From Maricaulis sp048270265 (GTDB lineage: Bacteria > Pseudomonadota > Alphaproteobacteria > Caulobacterales > Maricaulaceae): a DNA stretch of 64,000 nt. The position numbers were made by a program, and so were the translations under genes. The DNA is taken from the NCBI RefSeq assembly GCF_048270265.1, contig NZ_JBLWTD010000001.1, positions 62,001 through 126,000 of the forward strand. The letters run 5' to 3'. Of this stretch, positions 35,907-44,290 are shown one piece after another (position 1 is the first letter of the stretch; each line of letters opens with the position of its first letter). The notes under the pieces are model-generated. The model was not told the origin of the DNA and made no database searches. It saw only the letters and a program-made list of their open reading frames with translations.

Positions 35907-36042
35907 TTCTGGGGCCAGAAAAAAAGCCGACACGGATATTCGATGCCTGCCTTCAGGCCGGACCGTCCGTGTTGGCCCGGCAAAATTGCGCCGCGCGCTG
36001 GCAGGTGCTTTGATGTTCGCCTGGCACCTGGAGGGGGATGAC

Positions 36043-36447
36043 ATGCCCAGACTCGCATTGATCAGCGCATTATTGATGGCCCTGGCCGGCGCGAACGTCG
36101 CAACGGCCCAGACGCGCCAGGTGCAACCGGCCGTGCAGCGCCCGGAAAGTCCCGCCTCAATGGTCCAGCGCCCGGCGCGGGAAAGCGGCGAGACAGCCCC
36201 GGTGGCGCAGGAGTCCTCGGGCATTTTGATCGATATCTATAATCGCGTCCTGCGCGCCTGCGCGACGGTGAGCTTTATCGAACGCACGGTCCAGATCCGC
36301 TGTGCCGACGGCAGCAATCTCGAATATACCCAGCGCTGCACCCGTACCGGCGCCGGCGGGCTATGGCCGGAATGCAGCTATTCGGAGACCTGCGAAGCCG
36401 TCGACGTCCCCAGCTGCCCGCCGGTTGAAACCAGCCCTGAGGACTGA
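36043..36447 (+). CDS. Small secreted cysteine-rich protein
   Basis: A 134-residue exported protein: signal peptide MPRLALISALLMALAGANVATAQ, a Pro/Gln/Glu-rich linker, and a C-terminal half with eight Cys (RACATV, IRCADGS, QRCTRT, PECSYSETCEAV, PSCPP plus neighbours). GGAGGGGG lies before ATG 36043. No family recognised. First of three successive exported proteins on this strand. Confidence 0.72.
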   Translation: MPRLALISALLMALAGANVATAQTRQVQPAVQRPESPASMVQRPARESGETAPVAQESSGILIDIYNRVLRACATVSFIERTVQIRCADGSNLEYTQRCTRTGAGGLWPECSYSETCEAVDVPSCPPVETSPED

Positions 36448-36500
36448 GGGCGGGGCCTGGCCCGTAGCGGGCCGCTGCTTTCATCCAAAAATGTCATTTT

Positions 36501-36553
36501 TGTCATCCCGGCCCTGCGTCCGGCTCAAGGCCGGTCATCCGGCCGGGATGACA
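36501..36553. repeat. Palindromic intergenic repeat (GTCATCCCGG...CCGGGATGAC type)
   Basis: TGTCATCCCGGCC (36501-36513) and GGCCGGGATGACA (36541-36553) are perfect 13-base inverted arms. The 27-base centre contains a further CCGG-flanked part. Such elements recur between genes in many alphaproteobacteria. A degenerate relative, sharing GCGTCCGG, GGATGACAA and a following TATCCGCCGCC, lies at about 41315-41410. A second small hairpin GGCCCG-TAG-CGGGCC (36459-36473) just upstream may terminate the preceding gene. Confidence 0.6.
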
Positions 36554-36659
36554 AGGGTTTGCTGGTTGGGAGCCGGCATATCCGCCGCCGCCCCATCCCA
36601 ACCGACGGAATTCCATGCCCGGTGCGTTTAAGCTGCAAACAACCCTCAAGGATCCCGTC

Positions 36660-37301
36660 ATGAAACGCGCCATCGCCGCCTCAGCCCTGTTGCTGATGTT
36701 CACAACGCCCGTCCTCGCGCAGACCTATTCCGCCGATGTCTGGGCCGACAACTGGTTCGAGATGCGGATTGACGGTGTCCAGGTTGCCGAGGACAGCGTG
36801 CCGATCACGACCGAGCGCTCCTTCAACGCCGAGAGCTTCGAGTTCGAGGCGGAGCGGCCCTTTGTGGTCGGGCTGGTGGCGATGGATTTCCGCCAGAATG
36901 ATACCGGTCTGGAATATATCGGCACCGGGCGGCAGCAGATGGGTGATGGCGGCGTGATCGTGCAGATCCATGATGCGGCGGGCGAGACGGTCGCCGTCAG
37001 CGATTCCGGCTGGCAATGCCTAGTGATCCACACCGCGCCGCTGGACAAGGCCTGCGAAGCCGAGGCGAACCCGGTGGCGGGCGAGGGCGCCTGCGCCTTC
37101 GAGGCGATGGATGAGCCGGCCGGCTGGGACCTGCCGGGCTTTGACGCCAGCACCTGGCCCCATGCTGTCGAATACACCGAGCGCGAGGTGAGGCCCAAGG
37201 AGGGCTATGACCGCATCGACTGGGACTCGTCAGCGCGCCTCATTTGGGGGCCCGATCTCGAGCAGAGTAATACGCTGCTCTGCCGCCTGGCCGTCGAGTA
37301 A
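36660..37301 (+). CDS. Secreted hypothetical protein (beta-sandwich-like)
   Basis: A 213-residue exported protein with signal peptide MKRAIAASALLLMFTTPVLAQ. The mature part begins TYSADVWADNWFEMRIDGVQVAEDSVPITTERSFNAE and contains DGGVIVQIHDAAGE and DDS-W type motifs reminiscent of carbohydrate/galactose-binding-like folds; three Cys may form disulfides. AAGGA precedes ATG 36660. The YHYH-protein gene starts 6 bases later, so the two are an operon and may work together outside the cytoplasm. Confidence 0.75.
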   Translation: MKRAIAASALLLMFTTPVLAQTYSADVWADNWFEMRIDGVQVAEDSVPITTERSFNAESFEFEAERPFVVGLVAMDFRQNDTGLEYIGTGRQQMGDGGVIVQIHDAAGETVAVSDSGWQCLVIHTAPLDKACEAEANPVAGEGACAFEAMDEPAGWDLPGFDASTWPHAVEYTEREVRPKEGYDRIDWDSSARLIWGPDLEQSNTLLCRLAVE

Positions 37302-37307
37302 ACCGCC

Positions 37308-38336
37308 ATGAAAGGAACCCGCTCCGTGCGCCGCTTTTCCGCCCTGCCGCTTGTTGCCCTGCTGATGACCGCCGCCACGGCCCCGGCCGCCCTGGCGCAT
37401 GACGATCACCATGAGCTCGCCGCTGATGCCTCGCCACAGGAGCGCTGCGCCGCCATTGCCCGCTCCGTGGCCGAGGCCGGGTTTGACGACAGCGTCACCG
37501 TCACCTGCACCGACGGCCATGCGATCATCAGCTCCGACACCTATCCGGATCATGAATTGATGACGGGCATTGTCGGCACCAATGAACAGGTCCCGGTTCC
37601 GGCCTTCTACGCCGCGCCGGTCCTGCTCGAGCCGACGCTGGGCACCACCCCGCTGACCCGGGACGCCGCTTTGGGCGTCGCCGTCAATGGCGTGCCGATC
37701 TATGATTACACCGGCGGCGGCGAGATGAGCCAGGCCGATCTGGCCCACCATCAGGCCCATCATGACACCATCCAGACCGGCCAGCTTGATGTCTGTGGCG
37801 GTCATGCCGGGCGCGGTGATGATTATCATTATCACGCCAAGCCGACCTGCATGATCGCGCAGATGGCCAATGCCGGCGACGCTGCCGTGCTGGGCTGGGC
37901 CTTCGACGGATTCCCGATCTATGGCGACAATAATCCCGACGGTTCACCGATCCCGGAAGGTGTGCTGGACGTCTGCAATGGCCAGGCCGATGACGCTTTC
38001 GGCTATCGCTACCACACCTCCGAAACGGCCCCCTATATCGTGCAATGCCTGATGGGCGTCGTCACCGATTTCGACCGCCTCCCGCGCGTCCCCCCGCTCA
38101 CCGCCACTGACGGCCGCGGTGCCGCTCCCGGACGGCCACCCCAGGGCGGGGTGGAAAACCTCGTCTTCACCGAAAACCCCGATGGCAGCCGCAGCATGGA
38201 TTACCGGTATCAGGGCCAGGACCACTATATCCGCTACTCGCCTTCCGACACGCCCGATTGCTATGACTTCACGACGCGGACGGTGACCAATGGCGGTGTG
38301 GTGCAGAGCGGCGAATATTGCCGGACCGCGCGTTGA
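37308..38336 (+). CDS. Exported YHYH-domain protein
   Basis: A 342-residue protein with a signal peptide ending ALAHDDHH. It carries the YHYH motif (residues 173-176, GDDYHYHAKPTC), preceded by a His-rich stretch (LAHHQAHHDT) and followed by GWAFDGFPIYG and YRYHTS, all hallmarks of the PF14240 family. The domain's role is unknown; the many His suggest metal binding. Coupled to the upstream secreted protein. Confidence 0.88.
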   Translation: MKGTRSVRRFSALPLVALLMTAATAPAALAHDDHHELAADASPQERCAAIARSVAEAGFDDSVTVTCTDGHAIISSDTYPDHELMTGIVGTNEQVPVPAFYAAPVLLEPTLGTTPLTRDAALGVAVNGVPIYDYTGGGEMSQADLAHHQAHHDTIQTGQLDVCGGHAGRGDDYHYHAKPTCMIAQMANAGDAAVLGWAFDGFPIYGDNNPDGSPIPEGVLDVCNGQADDAFGYRYHTSETAPYIVQCLMGVVTDFDRLPRVPPLTATDGRGAAPGRPPQGGVENLVFTENPDGSRSMDYRYQGQDHYIRYSPSDTPDCYDFTTRTVTNGGVVQSGEYCRTAR

Positions 38337-38496
38337 TGGGGGGAGGCTCCTAGGTCGAATTGACGTGGACGGCGAGCTGCGCGGAAGGACAGGGGCTCCA
38401 CGCAAATACACCTACTCCCATTCTTACGCGCCTTGCGACCTTGAGTTTGACCGCTAAGCTCATGTGTGTGAGACGCGATTGAAGGGGCAACTTGTC

Positions 38497-41064
38497 ATGG
38501 GCGCGACGTCGGGGATTGTTACGGGGCTGGTCGCGCTCGGTTCGGGTGGAGCGGGCGCCGTTGTTGCGGCAGCCATCGCCGGCGCCGTTGGCGATGAAGT
38601 GGCCGCGAACCTGTTCTCGGCCAGCAAGAAAAAGCTCAAGGCCATCGCCGATCCGGCAGCCCAGCCTGGCAATCACCATTTCCTGCGCGTGATCCGCACG
38701 GCCCGGCTCAAGGCCTTCAAAAGGCTGGCACTGGAAACACGCGATGCGCTGAATATCACGCGCGAGGCCTCGCCCTTCCTGCGTGATCTGGAAAACTGGA
38801 TCGATCTTGAGCGCGATCTTGACGTCAACAAGGCGCTTGATCCGCGAGCACTGGCAGAGCGCAAGGATCCCAAACCACCCGAGGCGGGCGATCTGACCGG
38901 GATTGTGCGGGGCGCCGCAGCCGCCGCCCAGGCCATGCGCGGGCTCTTCGTCAAAGCAAGTGCCCCGGTGGCGGCGGAGGCTTTTTTCACCGCTCCGGAC
39001 AAGATGGCATTGCTGGGCATGGAGGCCTTCTTCTATTCTGACGCCCGCATGGAGGCCGGTCTTGCGGCGGACGATGCGGTGGCCGTGCGCCAGAACGCCG
39101 AGCAGGCCGGCTTGCGGGGCGCGATCGAGGTTGCAGCCTTCGGTGAGATGGTGATCGCCACTGAGGCCGAGGACGTCGTCTGGTCGGGCGGGCCGATGGA
39201 GGATTTCTATCGTCGCTTCCATGACCGCGTACGCGGCTTTTTCGCGACGATGCGCAATGAGATCCAGGCCTTCATGGTTGAGGATGAGGCGTTCAGAAGC
39301 CGGTTTGCGGCGCTGATGAGCGTCGAGCAGTCTGCCAGGCTGCGCGATATGAGCGCGCAGCTTGAGGCACTGCGGGCGGAACTGAAGACCGAGCGCGAGG
39401 CGGGCAAAAGCCCGACATCCGAAACCCAGGTCGAGGGTGTGCTGACGGAAGTCCTGCGCGCCGGACTGCCTGCAGATGCCTTCGAGGCCGCGTTCCGGGG
39501 CGGACGCCAGGAATTGATCAACCTCGGCAAGCAATTGGAGGCGGTCAGCAATCGAGCCGGTCCAGACCTGCAATATCTGCGCGATCAGGCCCATGTCCAT
39601 ATCGAGGCGGGGCGCCTGTCGGAGGCGCGCTCGACCCTGCTGGAATTGCGGGCTCGTCAGCGAGAAATTCGTCGAGGTATATCGTTGGAGGAAGCGAATA
39701 CGGAATCTGAACTGGGCCGCCTCGCCAACGCCAGCGCGCGCTATATCGAAGCTGCGGATCATTTCGCTGCAGCGGCTGAATTGGCCCGCCCGTTCGATTT
39801 GAAAGTCTGGGCTAGGTACAAGTGCGACGAGGCTGATGCCGCGGGCAACTTCGGAAAAACCTTCCCTGACCAGGGCGCGCTCACGCGCGCTGTTGCGGCG
39901 TATGACGCAGCGCTGGCCTCATATGAAACTCCCGACACGCTTGAAGTAAGGACCGGCACTCAGAACAACCTTGCGATCGTGCTCGGCACGCTTGGAGCCC
40001 GGCTAGGCGGAGAAACGGGGGCTGCATATTCGCGCAGAGCTATAGACGTGTACGAGCGTGTGATCTCCTTGTACGCTCGCTTCGGAACGCCAGCGCAAAA
40101 GTCACTCGCGCAAAACAACTTAGGGTGCTCGCTACGCCGCCAAGGCGATCGTACGCCCGGCCGCGCAGGGGTCAAGCTCTTGCGCGACGCGGTTGCCACC
40201 TTCGAGTCCGCGTTGATGGTAAGGACCCGTGCCGCGTTGCCGGTCGAGTGGGCCATTACACAACACAATCTTGGGAATGCACTTGGGGCGCTTGGTGCGA
40301 GGTTGTCTGGCTCCCGACGCAAAAAAGTCCTTGAACGTGCCGTGGTGTCGTTCGAAGGCGCCCTGGCTGTATATGATCAGAGAGGTATGCGTGTGGATTG
40401 GGCTATGACCCAGTCGAGCTTGGGCAACGCGCACCGCGAACTGGCCAGCCATTTGGTTGGCAAGGAGAGAGTGGAGCGTCTGGGTCAGGCTGTCGAGGCT
40501 TATAACGCGGCACTGGAGGTCCAAGCAAAAGGTCAAAGGACAATTGTTTGGGCGTCAACTCAGTTTAGTCTTGGTTGTGCTCTTTCGGAGCTTGGTTCTT
40601 GCCTTGAAGGTCAGGCTGGAGCTGCGCTGCTGGAGCGTGCCGCAGTAGCCTTCAAGTCAGCTTTGATGGTTCGGACCAAGGCTGAATTGCCAGTGCAGTG
40701 GGCTGAGACACAAAATGGTCTGGGAGGAGCATTTTTTGCGCTTGGCGAAGCGTCGGTAGGCGAGGCGAAGCCGGCCCGGCTTGCGCAGGCAATGGAGGCG
40801 TTCGAGGCGGCGCTGACAGTGGCCAACAAATACAATATGCCGGTCACTTGGGCGAGCGTGCAGCACAATCTCGGTTTGCTTTATGAAGCTCTAGCGGACA
40901 TCTCTGCTAGAGAAGAGGCTCGCGCAAATTTGATTAATTCTGTTGCGGCATTGGAACGTGCACATACAGTGTACACGCTGGAACACGGAGCCTTCCATTT
41001 TATAAAAGTTTTAGTCGCACTTGACCGTATCCGCTTCAAGCTTGATGCACTTGGTCCCAAATAA
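38497..41064 (+). CDS. Orphan TPR-solenoid protein with Gly-rich putative membrane segment
   Basis: An 855-residue protein of unrecognised function. ATG 38497 with AAGGGG 9 bases upstream is preferred to GTG 38464. Residues 1-35 are Gly/Ala-rich and hydrophobic with GxxxG spacing (VTGLVALGSGGAGAVVAAAI), so membrane insertion is possible. A helical domain of ~350 residues with a coiled coil near 295-320 follows. From residue ~485 the TPR-like repeats are exactly 50 residues long: the conserved Gln of (W)-A-x-T-Q-x-x-L-G falls at 489, 539, 589, 639, 689, 739 and 789. No catalytic domain is seen. The repeat part is visibly richer in A/T and in rarer codons than neighbouring genes, suggesting transfer. 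Confidence 0.78.
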   Translation: MGATSGIVTGLVALGSGGAGAVVAAAIAGAVGDEVAANLFSASKKKLKAIADPAAQPGNHHFLRVIRTARLKAFKRLALETRDALNITREASPFLRDLENWIDLERDLDVNKALDPRALAERKDPKPPEAGDLTGIVRGAAAAAQAMRGLFVKASAPVAAEAFFTAPDKMALLGMEAFFYSDARMEAGLAADDAVAVRQNAEQAGLRGAIEVAAFGEMVIATEAEDVVWSGGPMEDFYRRFHDRVRGFFATMRNEIQAFMVEDEAFRSRFAALMSVEQSARLRDMSAQLEALRAELKTEREAGKSPTSETQVEGVLTEVLRAGLPADAFEAAFRGGRQELINLGKQLEAVSNRAGPDLQYLRDQAHVHIEAGRLSEARSTLLELRARQREIRRGISLEEANTESELGRLANASARYIEAADHFAAAAELARPFDLKVWARYKCDEADAAGNFGKTFPDQGALTRAVAAYDAALASYETPDTLEVRTGTQNNLAIVLGTLGARLGGETGAAYSRRAIDVYERVISLYARFGTPAQKSLAQNNLGCSLRRQGDRTPGRAGVKLLRDAVATFESALMVRTRAALPVEWAITQHNLGNALGALGARLSGSRRKKVLERAVVSFEGALAVYDQRGMRVDWAMTQSSLGNAHRELASHLVGKERVERLGQAVEAYNAALEVQAKGQRTIVWASTQFSLGCALSELGSCLEGQAGAALLERAAVAFKSALMVRTKAELPVQWAETQNGLGGAFFALGEASVGEAKPARLAQAMEAFEAALTVANKYNMPVTWASVQHNLGLLYEALADISAREEARANLINSVAALERAHTVYTLEHGAFHFIKVLVALDRIRFKLDALGPK

Positions 41065-41872
41065 CCGTCCTTTCAGCGTGACGCTTTGACTTGGAGAGGC
41101 AGGCCGCGTGCCCCCTTTGTTGGGATCTGCTTGTTGGGGAAGTTGACCTGTTAAAAATGTGCGTTCGGACGATTCTAAATCTGGCTCCTAAGCGAATAGC
41201 TTGCCAAGTTCAGGTGGGTCGGATGGAGGTGTGTCCCCAGGATGGGTGCCAGCAGCGCTTGCTCATTTGTCCGAAAGTCACATCAATCCTTCTCCGCCGA
41301 TCTACGCCCGGATCGCTACGCGTCCGGGCATCAGCCCAGGATGACAACGGGTGGGGGATTGAAGGAGCAGGCGCATCTGCCATGCCCCGCTTATCCGCCG
41401 CCTCCGCCGCAGCGCTATAATCGGGCGATCCTCGCTCTTTGACATTGTTGGCTCCGGCGCAAAGTCACAGCCGAAATATGCGTCTGCGCGACAGGCGCTG
41501 CCATTTCGTGACAGTGTCTGCCACACCGCAAATCGCCGATTTCACTGTTCACACAGGGGTTTGCGGGGTCGGGTGGCAGACTGGCAGAACGGCCCGGTTC
41601 CGACCGGAACCCCCGCCGTCATTCTGGAAGCCGGACCTGTCCCGGTCGGGGCCTGGAAATGCGAAAACTGGTGGAAATGGTGCAGGAAATCTCAGCAAGG
41701 TCTTGAAATGGCAGCAATAAGCCCACACGCGCCCCGTCGCTGAACGCGCACCTGACGGCATCACAATGCATACTCAACGCCTGATGAAAGGCAGACGAAG
41801 GGCAGACCCGGTGATGAAGGCGATCCCGGCCCGGCCTCGCTGCGCAACACCGCTATCCCCCGCACTCCACAA
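41065..41872. other. Long stretch without a convincing gene
   Basis: About 0.8 kb with no open frame showing family similarity, codon bias or a good ribosome site. It holds a degenerate relative of the 36501 palindrome (about 41315-41410) and a perfect hairpin GGTTCC-GACC-GGAACC (41596-41611) in a GC-rich, repeatedly self-complementary patch (41570-41665). I see no tRNA: no GGTTCGAATCC arm. Possible remnant of inserted DNA behind the orphan solenoid gene, or an unrecognised RNA. Confidence 0.6.
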
Positions 41873-41900
41873 TTGACCTTCGCGCCACACCTGTTATAGC
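41873..41900 (+). promoter_or_regulatory. Sigma-70-type promoter of guaB
   Basis: TTGACC (41873-41878) and TATAGC (41895-41900) with a 16-bp spacer, 31 bases before the guaB start codon, giving a short leader with AAAAGGAG at the right distance (6 bases) from ATG 41931. Confidence 0.7.
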
Positions 41901-41930
41901 CGCGCCGCAAGCAGCGAAAAGGAGTCTCTG

Positions 41931-43400
41931 ATGGAGATTCGTGAAGGTCTGACCTTCGATGACGTGCTCTTGCAACCTGGCCCGTCCGATGTTCTTCCCG
42001 CCGACGCCGTCGTTTCCACGCGAGTGGCGCGCGATTGCGGTCTCAATATTCCGATCATGGCTGCGGCCATGGATACGGTGTCCGAAGCGCATATGGCGAT
42101 TGCCATGGCGCAGGCCGGCGGGCTGGCGGTGATCCACCGCAATCTGACCATTGCCGAACAGGCCGAGGAAGTACGCCGCGTCAAGCGTTTCGAGAGCGGC
42201 ATGGTGGTCAATCCGGTGACGATCTCGCCGGACGCGACCCTGGCCGAGCTTCGCGCCCTGATGGCCGAGCGCCGCATCTCCGGCATTCCCGTTGTCGAAG
42301 GCGCAGCGCCGGGCAAGCCGGGCAAGCTGGTCGGCATTATCACCAATCGCGATGTGCGCTTTGCCGATGATCCCAATGAGAAGGTCGGCAATCTGATGAC
42401 GCGGGACGTTGTCACCGTCAATGAAGGCGCGACCCAGGACGAGGCGCGCGCCAAGCTGCACCGCCACCGGATCGAACGTGTGCTGGTCGTCGATGGCGAT
42501 CATCGCTGTATCGGCCTGATCACCGTCAAGGACATGGAAAAGGCCCAGGCCCATCCCACCGCCGCCAAGGACCGCGAGGGCTCGCTTCGCTGCGCCGCCG
42601 CGACCACGGTCGGCGATAGCGGTTTTGAACGCGCCATGGCGCTGATCGATGCCGGCGTTGATGTCGTCGTCATCGACACCGCCCACGGTCAGAGCTCCTC
42701 CGTGCTCGACCAGGTCAAGCGGATCCGCCAGGCCTCCAGCCTTTCGCGCATCGTTGCCGGCAATGTCGCCACCTATGACGGCGCCAAGGCGCTGATCGAG
42801 GCGGGCGCTGATTGCATCAAGGTCGGTATCGGGCCGGGCTCGATCTGCACCACGCGCATTGTCGCCGGTGTCGGTGTGCCGCAATTGACCGCGATCATGG
42901 ATGCCCGCCGCGCCGCACAAGGCTCGGATGCCTGCATCATCGCCGATGGCGGTATCAAGTTTTCCGGCGACATGGCCAAGGCGATTGCCGCCGGTGCCGA
43001 TGCCATCATGGTTGGCTCCCTGCTGGCCGGTACGGAAGAAGCACCCGGCGAGGTCTTCCTCTACCAGGGTCGCTCCTACAAATCCTATCGCGGCATGGGC
43101 TCGCTGGGTGCGATGGCGGCGGGTTCTGCCGACCGCTATTTCCAGAAGGATACCGAGCGCATGAAGCTGGTGCCCGAAGGCATTGAAGGCCAGGTGCCCT
43201 ACAAGGGACCGGTCTCGCCGATCCTGCACCAGATGGTCGGCGGCCTGCGCGCCGCGATGGGCTATACCGGTTCGAAAACCATCGCCGACCTGCACGAGCG
43301 GGCGCAATTCGTCCGCATCACCAATGCCGGCTTGCGCGAAAGCCATGTCCATGACGTCAAGATCACCCGTGAGGCGCCGAACTATCCGACGCAAAGCTGA
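41931..43400 (+). CDS. guaB: Inosine-5'-monophosphate dehydrogenase
   Basis: A 489-residue enzyme oxidising IMP to XMP, the entry to guanine nucleotides. The catalytic loop GIGPGSICTTR has C306, the flap and finger region follows, and two CBS domains (about residues 95-205) are inserted in the barrel after EVRRVKRFE. The length is standard. Own promoter at 41873. GMP synthase (guaA) is 4 kb downstream on the same strand. Confidence 0.97.
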   Translation: MEIREGLTFDDVLLQPGPSDVLPADAVVSTRVARDCGLNIPIMAAAMDTVSEAHMAIAMAQAGGLAVIHRNLTIAEQAEEVRRVKRFESGMVVNPVTISPDATLAELRALMAERRISGIPVVEGAAPGKPGKLVGIITNRDVRFADDPNEKVGNLMTRDVVTVNEGATQDEARAKLHRHRIERVLVVDGDHRCIGLITVKDMEKAQAHPTAAKDREGSLRCAAATTVGDSGFERAMALIDAGVDVVVIDTAHGQSSSVLDQVKRIRQASSLSRIVAGNVATYDGAKALIEAGADCIKVGIGPGSICTTRIVAGVGVPQLTAIMDARRAAQGSDACIIADGGIKFSGDMAKAIAAGADAIMVGSLLAGTEEAPGEVFLYQGRSYKSYRGMGSLGAMAAGSADRYFQKDTERMKLVPEGIEGQVPYKGPVSPILHQMVGGLRAAMGYTGSKTIADLHERAQFVRITNAGLRESHVHDVKITREAPNYPTQS

Positions 43401-43514
43401 TCAGGCCGGGCACGGCAAGGGGCGGGCGCGTATGGCTTGTCTGCACCTTTGTCGATTGACCGGAACGGGGGCAGGGCCTTGGCTCGTGCACCCGTTTGAA
43501 CAAGGATGACTGCC

Positions 43515-43931
43515 ATGAATTATGCGCTTCTCTATCCGGTTTTCGTGCAGGTCGCCCTGACCTTCGCGCTCGTCTTCACCATGGGCTCGATGCGCTATCG
43601 CGCCGTGGCCTCCGGCAAGGTCAAGCCGGCCGATATCGCCCTCGGCCAGTCCGCCTGGCCGGTGCGGGTGCAGCAGATCTCCAACGCCTATGAGAACCAG
43701 CTCGCCTCGCCGGCGCTGTTCTATGCCGCAACCGCCTTCGCCCTGATTACCGGAGCCACCAGCGTGCTGCTGGTCGTGCTCGCCTGGGCCTATGTCGGTC
43801 TGCGCCTGCTGCACGCGCTGATCCATGTCACCAGCAATCATCTGCGTTCGCGCTTCATGGCCTTCGCGTCCGGACTTCTGGTATTGCTGGGCTATTGGGT
43901 CGTGTTCGCAGTGGAGCTGATGACGCGATGA
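43515..43931 (+). CDS. MAPEG family membrane protein
   Basis: A 138-residue four-helix membrane protein of the MAPEG fold (eicosanoid/glutathione metabolism in eukaryotes). Recognisable parts are QISNAYENQLASPALFYA and LRLLHALIHVTSNHLRSRF, containing the conserved E-N-x-x-x-x-P and R-x-x-H positions. ATG 43515 has AAGGA 8 bases upstream; ATG 43506 would sit on top of that site. The stop overlaps the next gene (ATGA). Confidence 0.85.
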   Translation: MNYALLYPVFVQVALTFALVFTMGSMRYRAVASGKVKPADIALGQSAWPVRVQQISNAYENQLASPALFYAATAFALITGATSVLLVVLAWAYVGLRLLHALIHVTSNHLRSRFMAFASGLLVLLGYWVVFAVELMTR

Positions 43932-44290
43932 TGCAGGACCAGCCCGCCATCGAGACCGGCAAGGATATCCTCTTCCTGCTCACCGGCGCCTGGGACGGCG
44001 CCGACGGGCCGCGCCTGTGTGCCGATTGCTGCTTGATCGAGGGCGTCTTGCTGGGCAATCCGCACTGGCAGGACGCCATCACCATTGTCCGCATAGAACA
44101 TCCCCGGCCACGGCCGGAAATCGTGGCCCTGCTCGGCGAGGCGCACCAGAATGCGCCGACCCTGATCCTGGCTGGCGAGACTGAAGCCCACACCAAGGTG
44201 GAGACCGCGAATGATCGCCGTTTCCTGACCGACCCGATCGCGATCTGCCATCAGCTCGCCACCACATACGGCGGAGCACAGCCAAAATGA
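43928..44290 (+). CDS. DUF3088 family protein
   Basis: A 120-residue cytosolic protein. DILFLLTGAWDGADGPRLCADCCLIEGVLLGNP matches the DUF3088 pattern, a thioredoxin-like fold with the cysteine cluster CxxCC in the position of a redox site (about residues 32-36). It is translationally coupled on both sides (MAPEG upstream, RsmB-like methyltransferase downstream). Function unknown; a glutathione-related role beside MAPEG is conceivable. Confidence 0.8.
   Translation: MMQDQPAIETGKDILFLLTGAWDGADGPRLCADCCLIEGVLLGNPHWQDAITIVRIEHPRPRPEIVALLGEAHQNAPTLILAGETEAHTKVETANDRRFLTDPIAICHQLATTYGGAQPK

Noticed and set aside
38350..39762. A 470-codon minus-strand frame opposite the orphan repeat protein.
   Set aside because: No ribosome site or recognisable domain; the plus-strand frame has clear TPR periodicity and continues further, so this is its shadow.
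41560..41680. A tRNA- or riboswitch-like structured patch.
   Set aside because: No T-arm consensus, no CCA-side acceptor pairing, and no known aptamer core could be found; kept only as an unexplained region.
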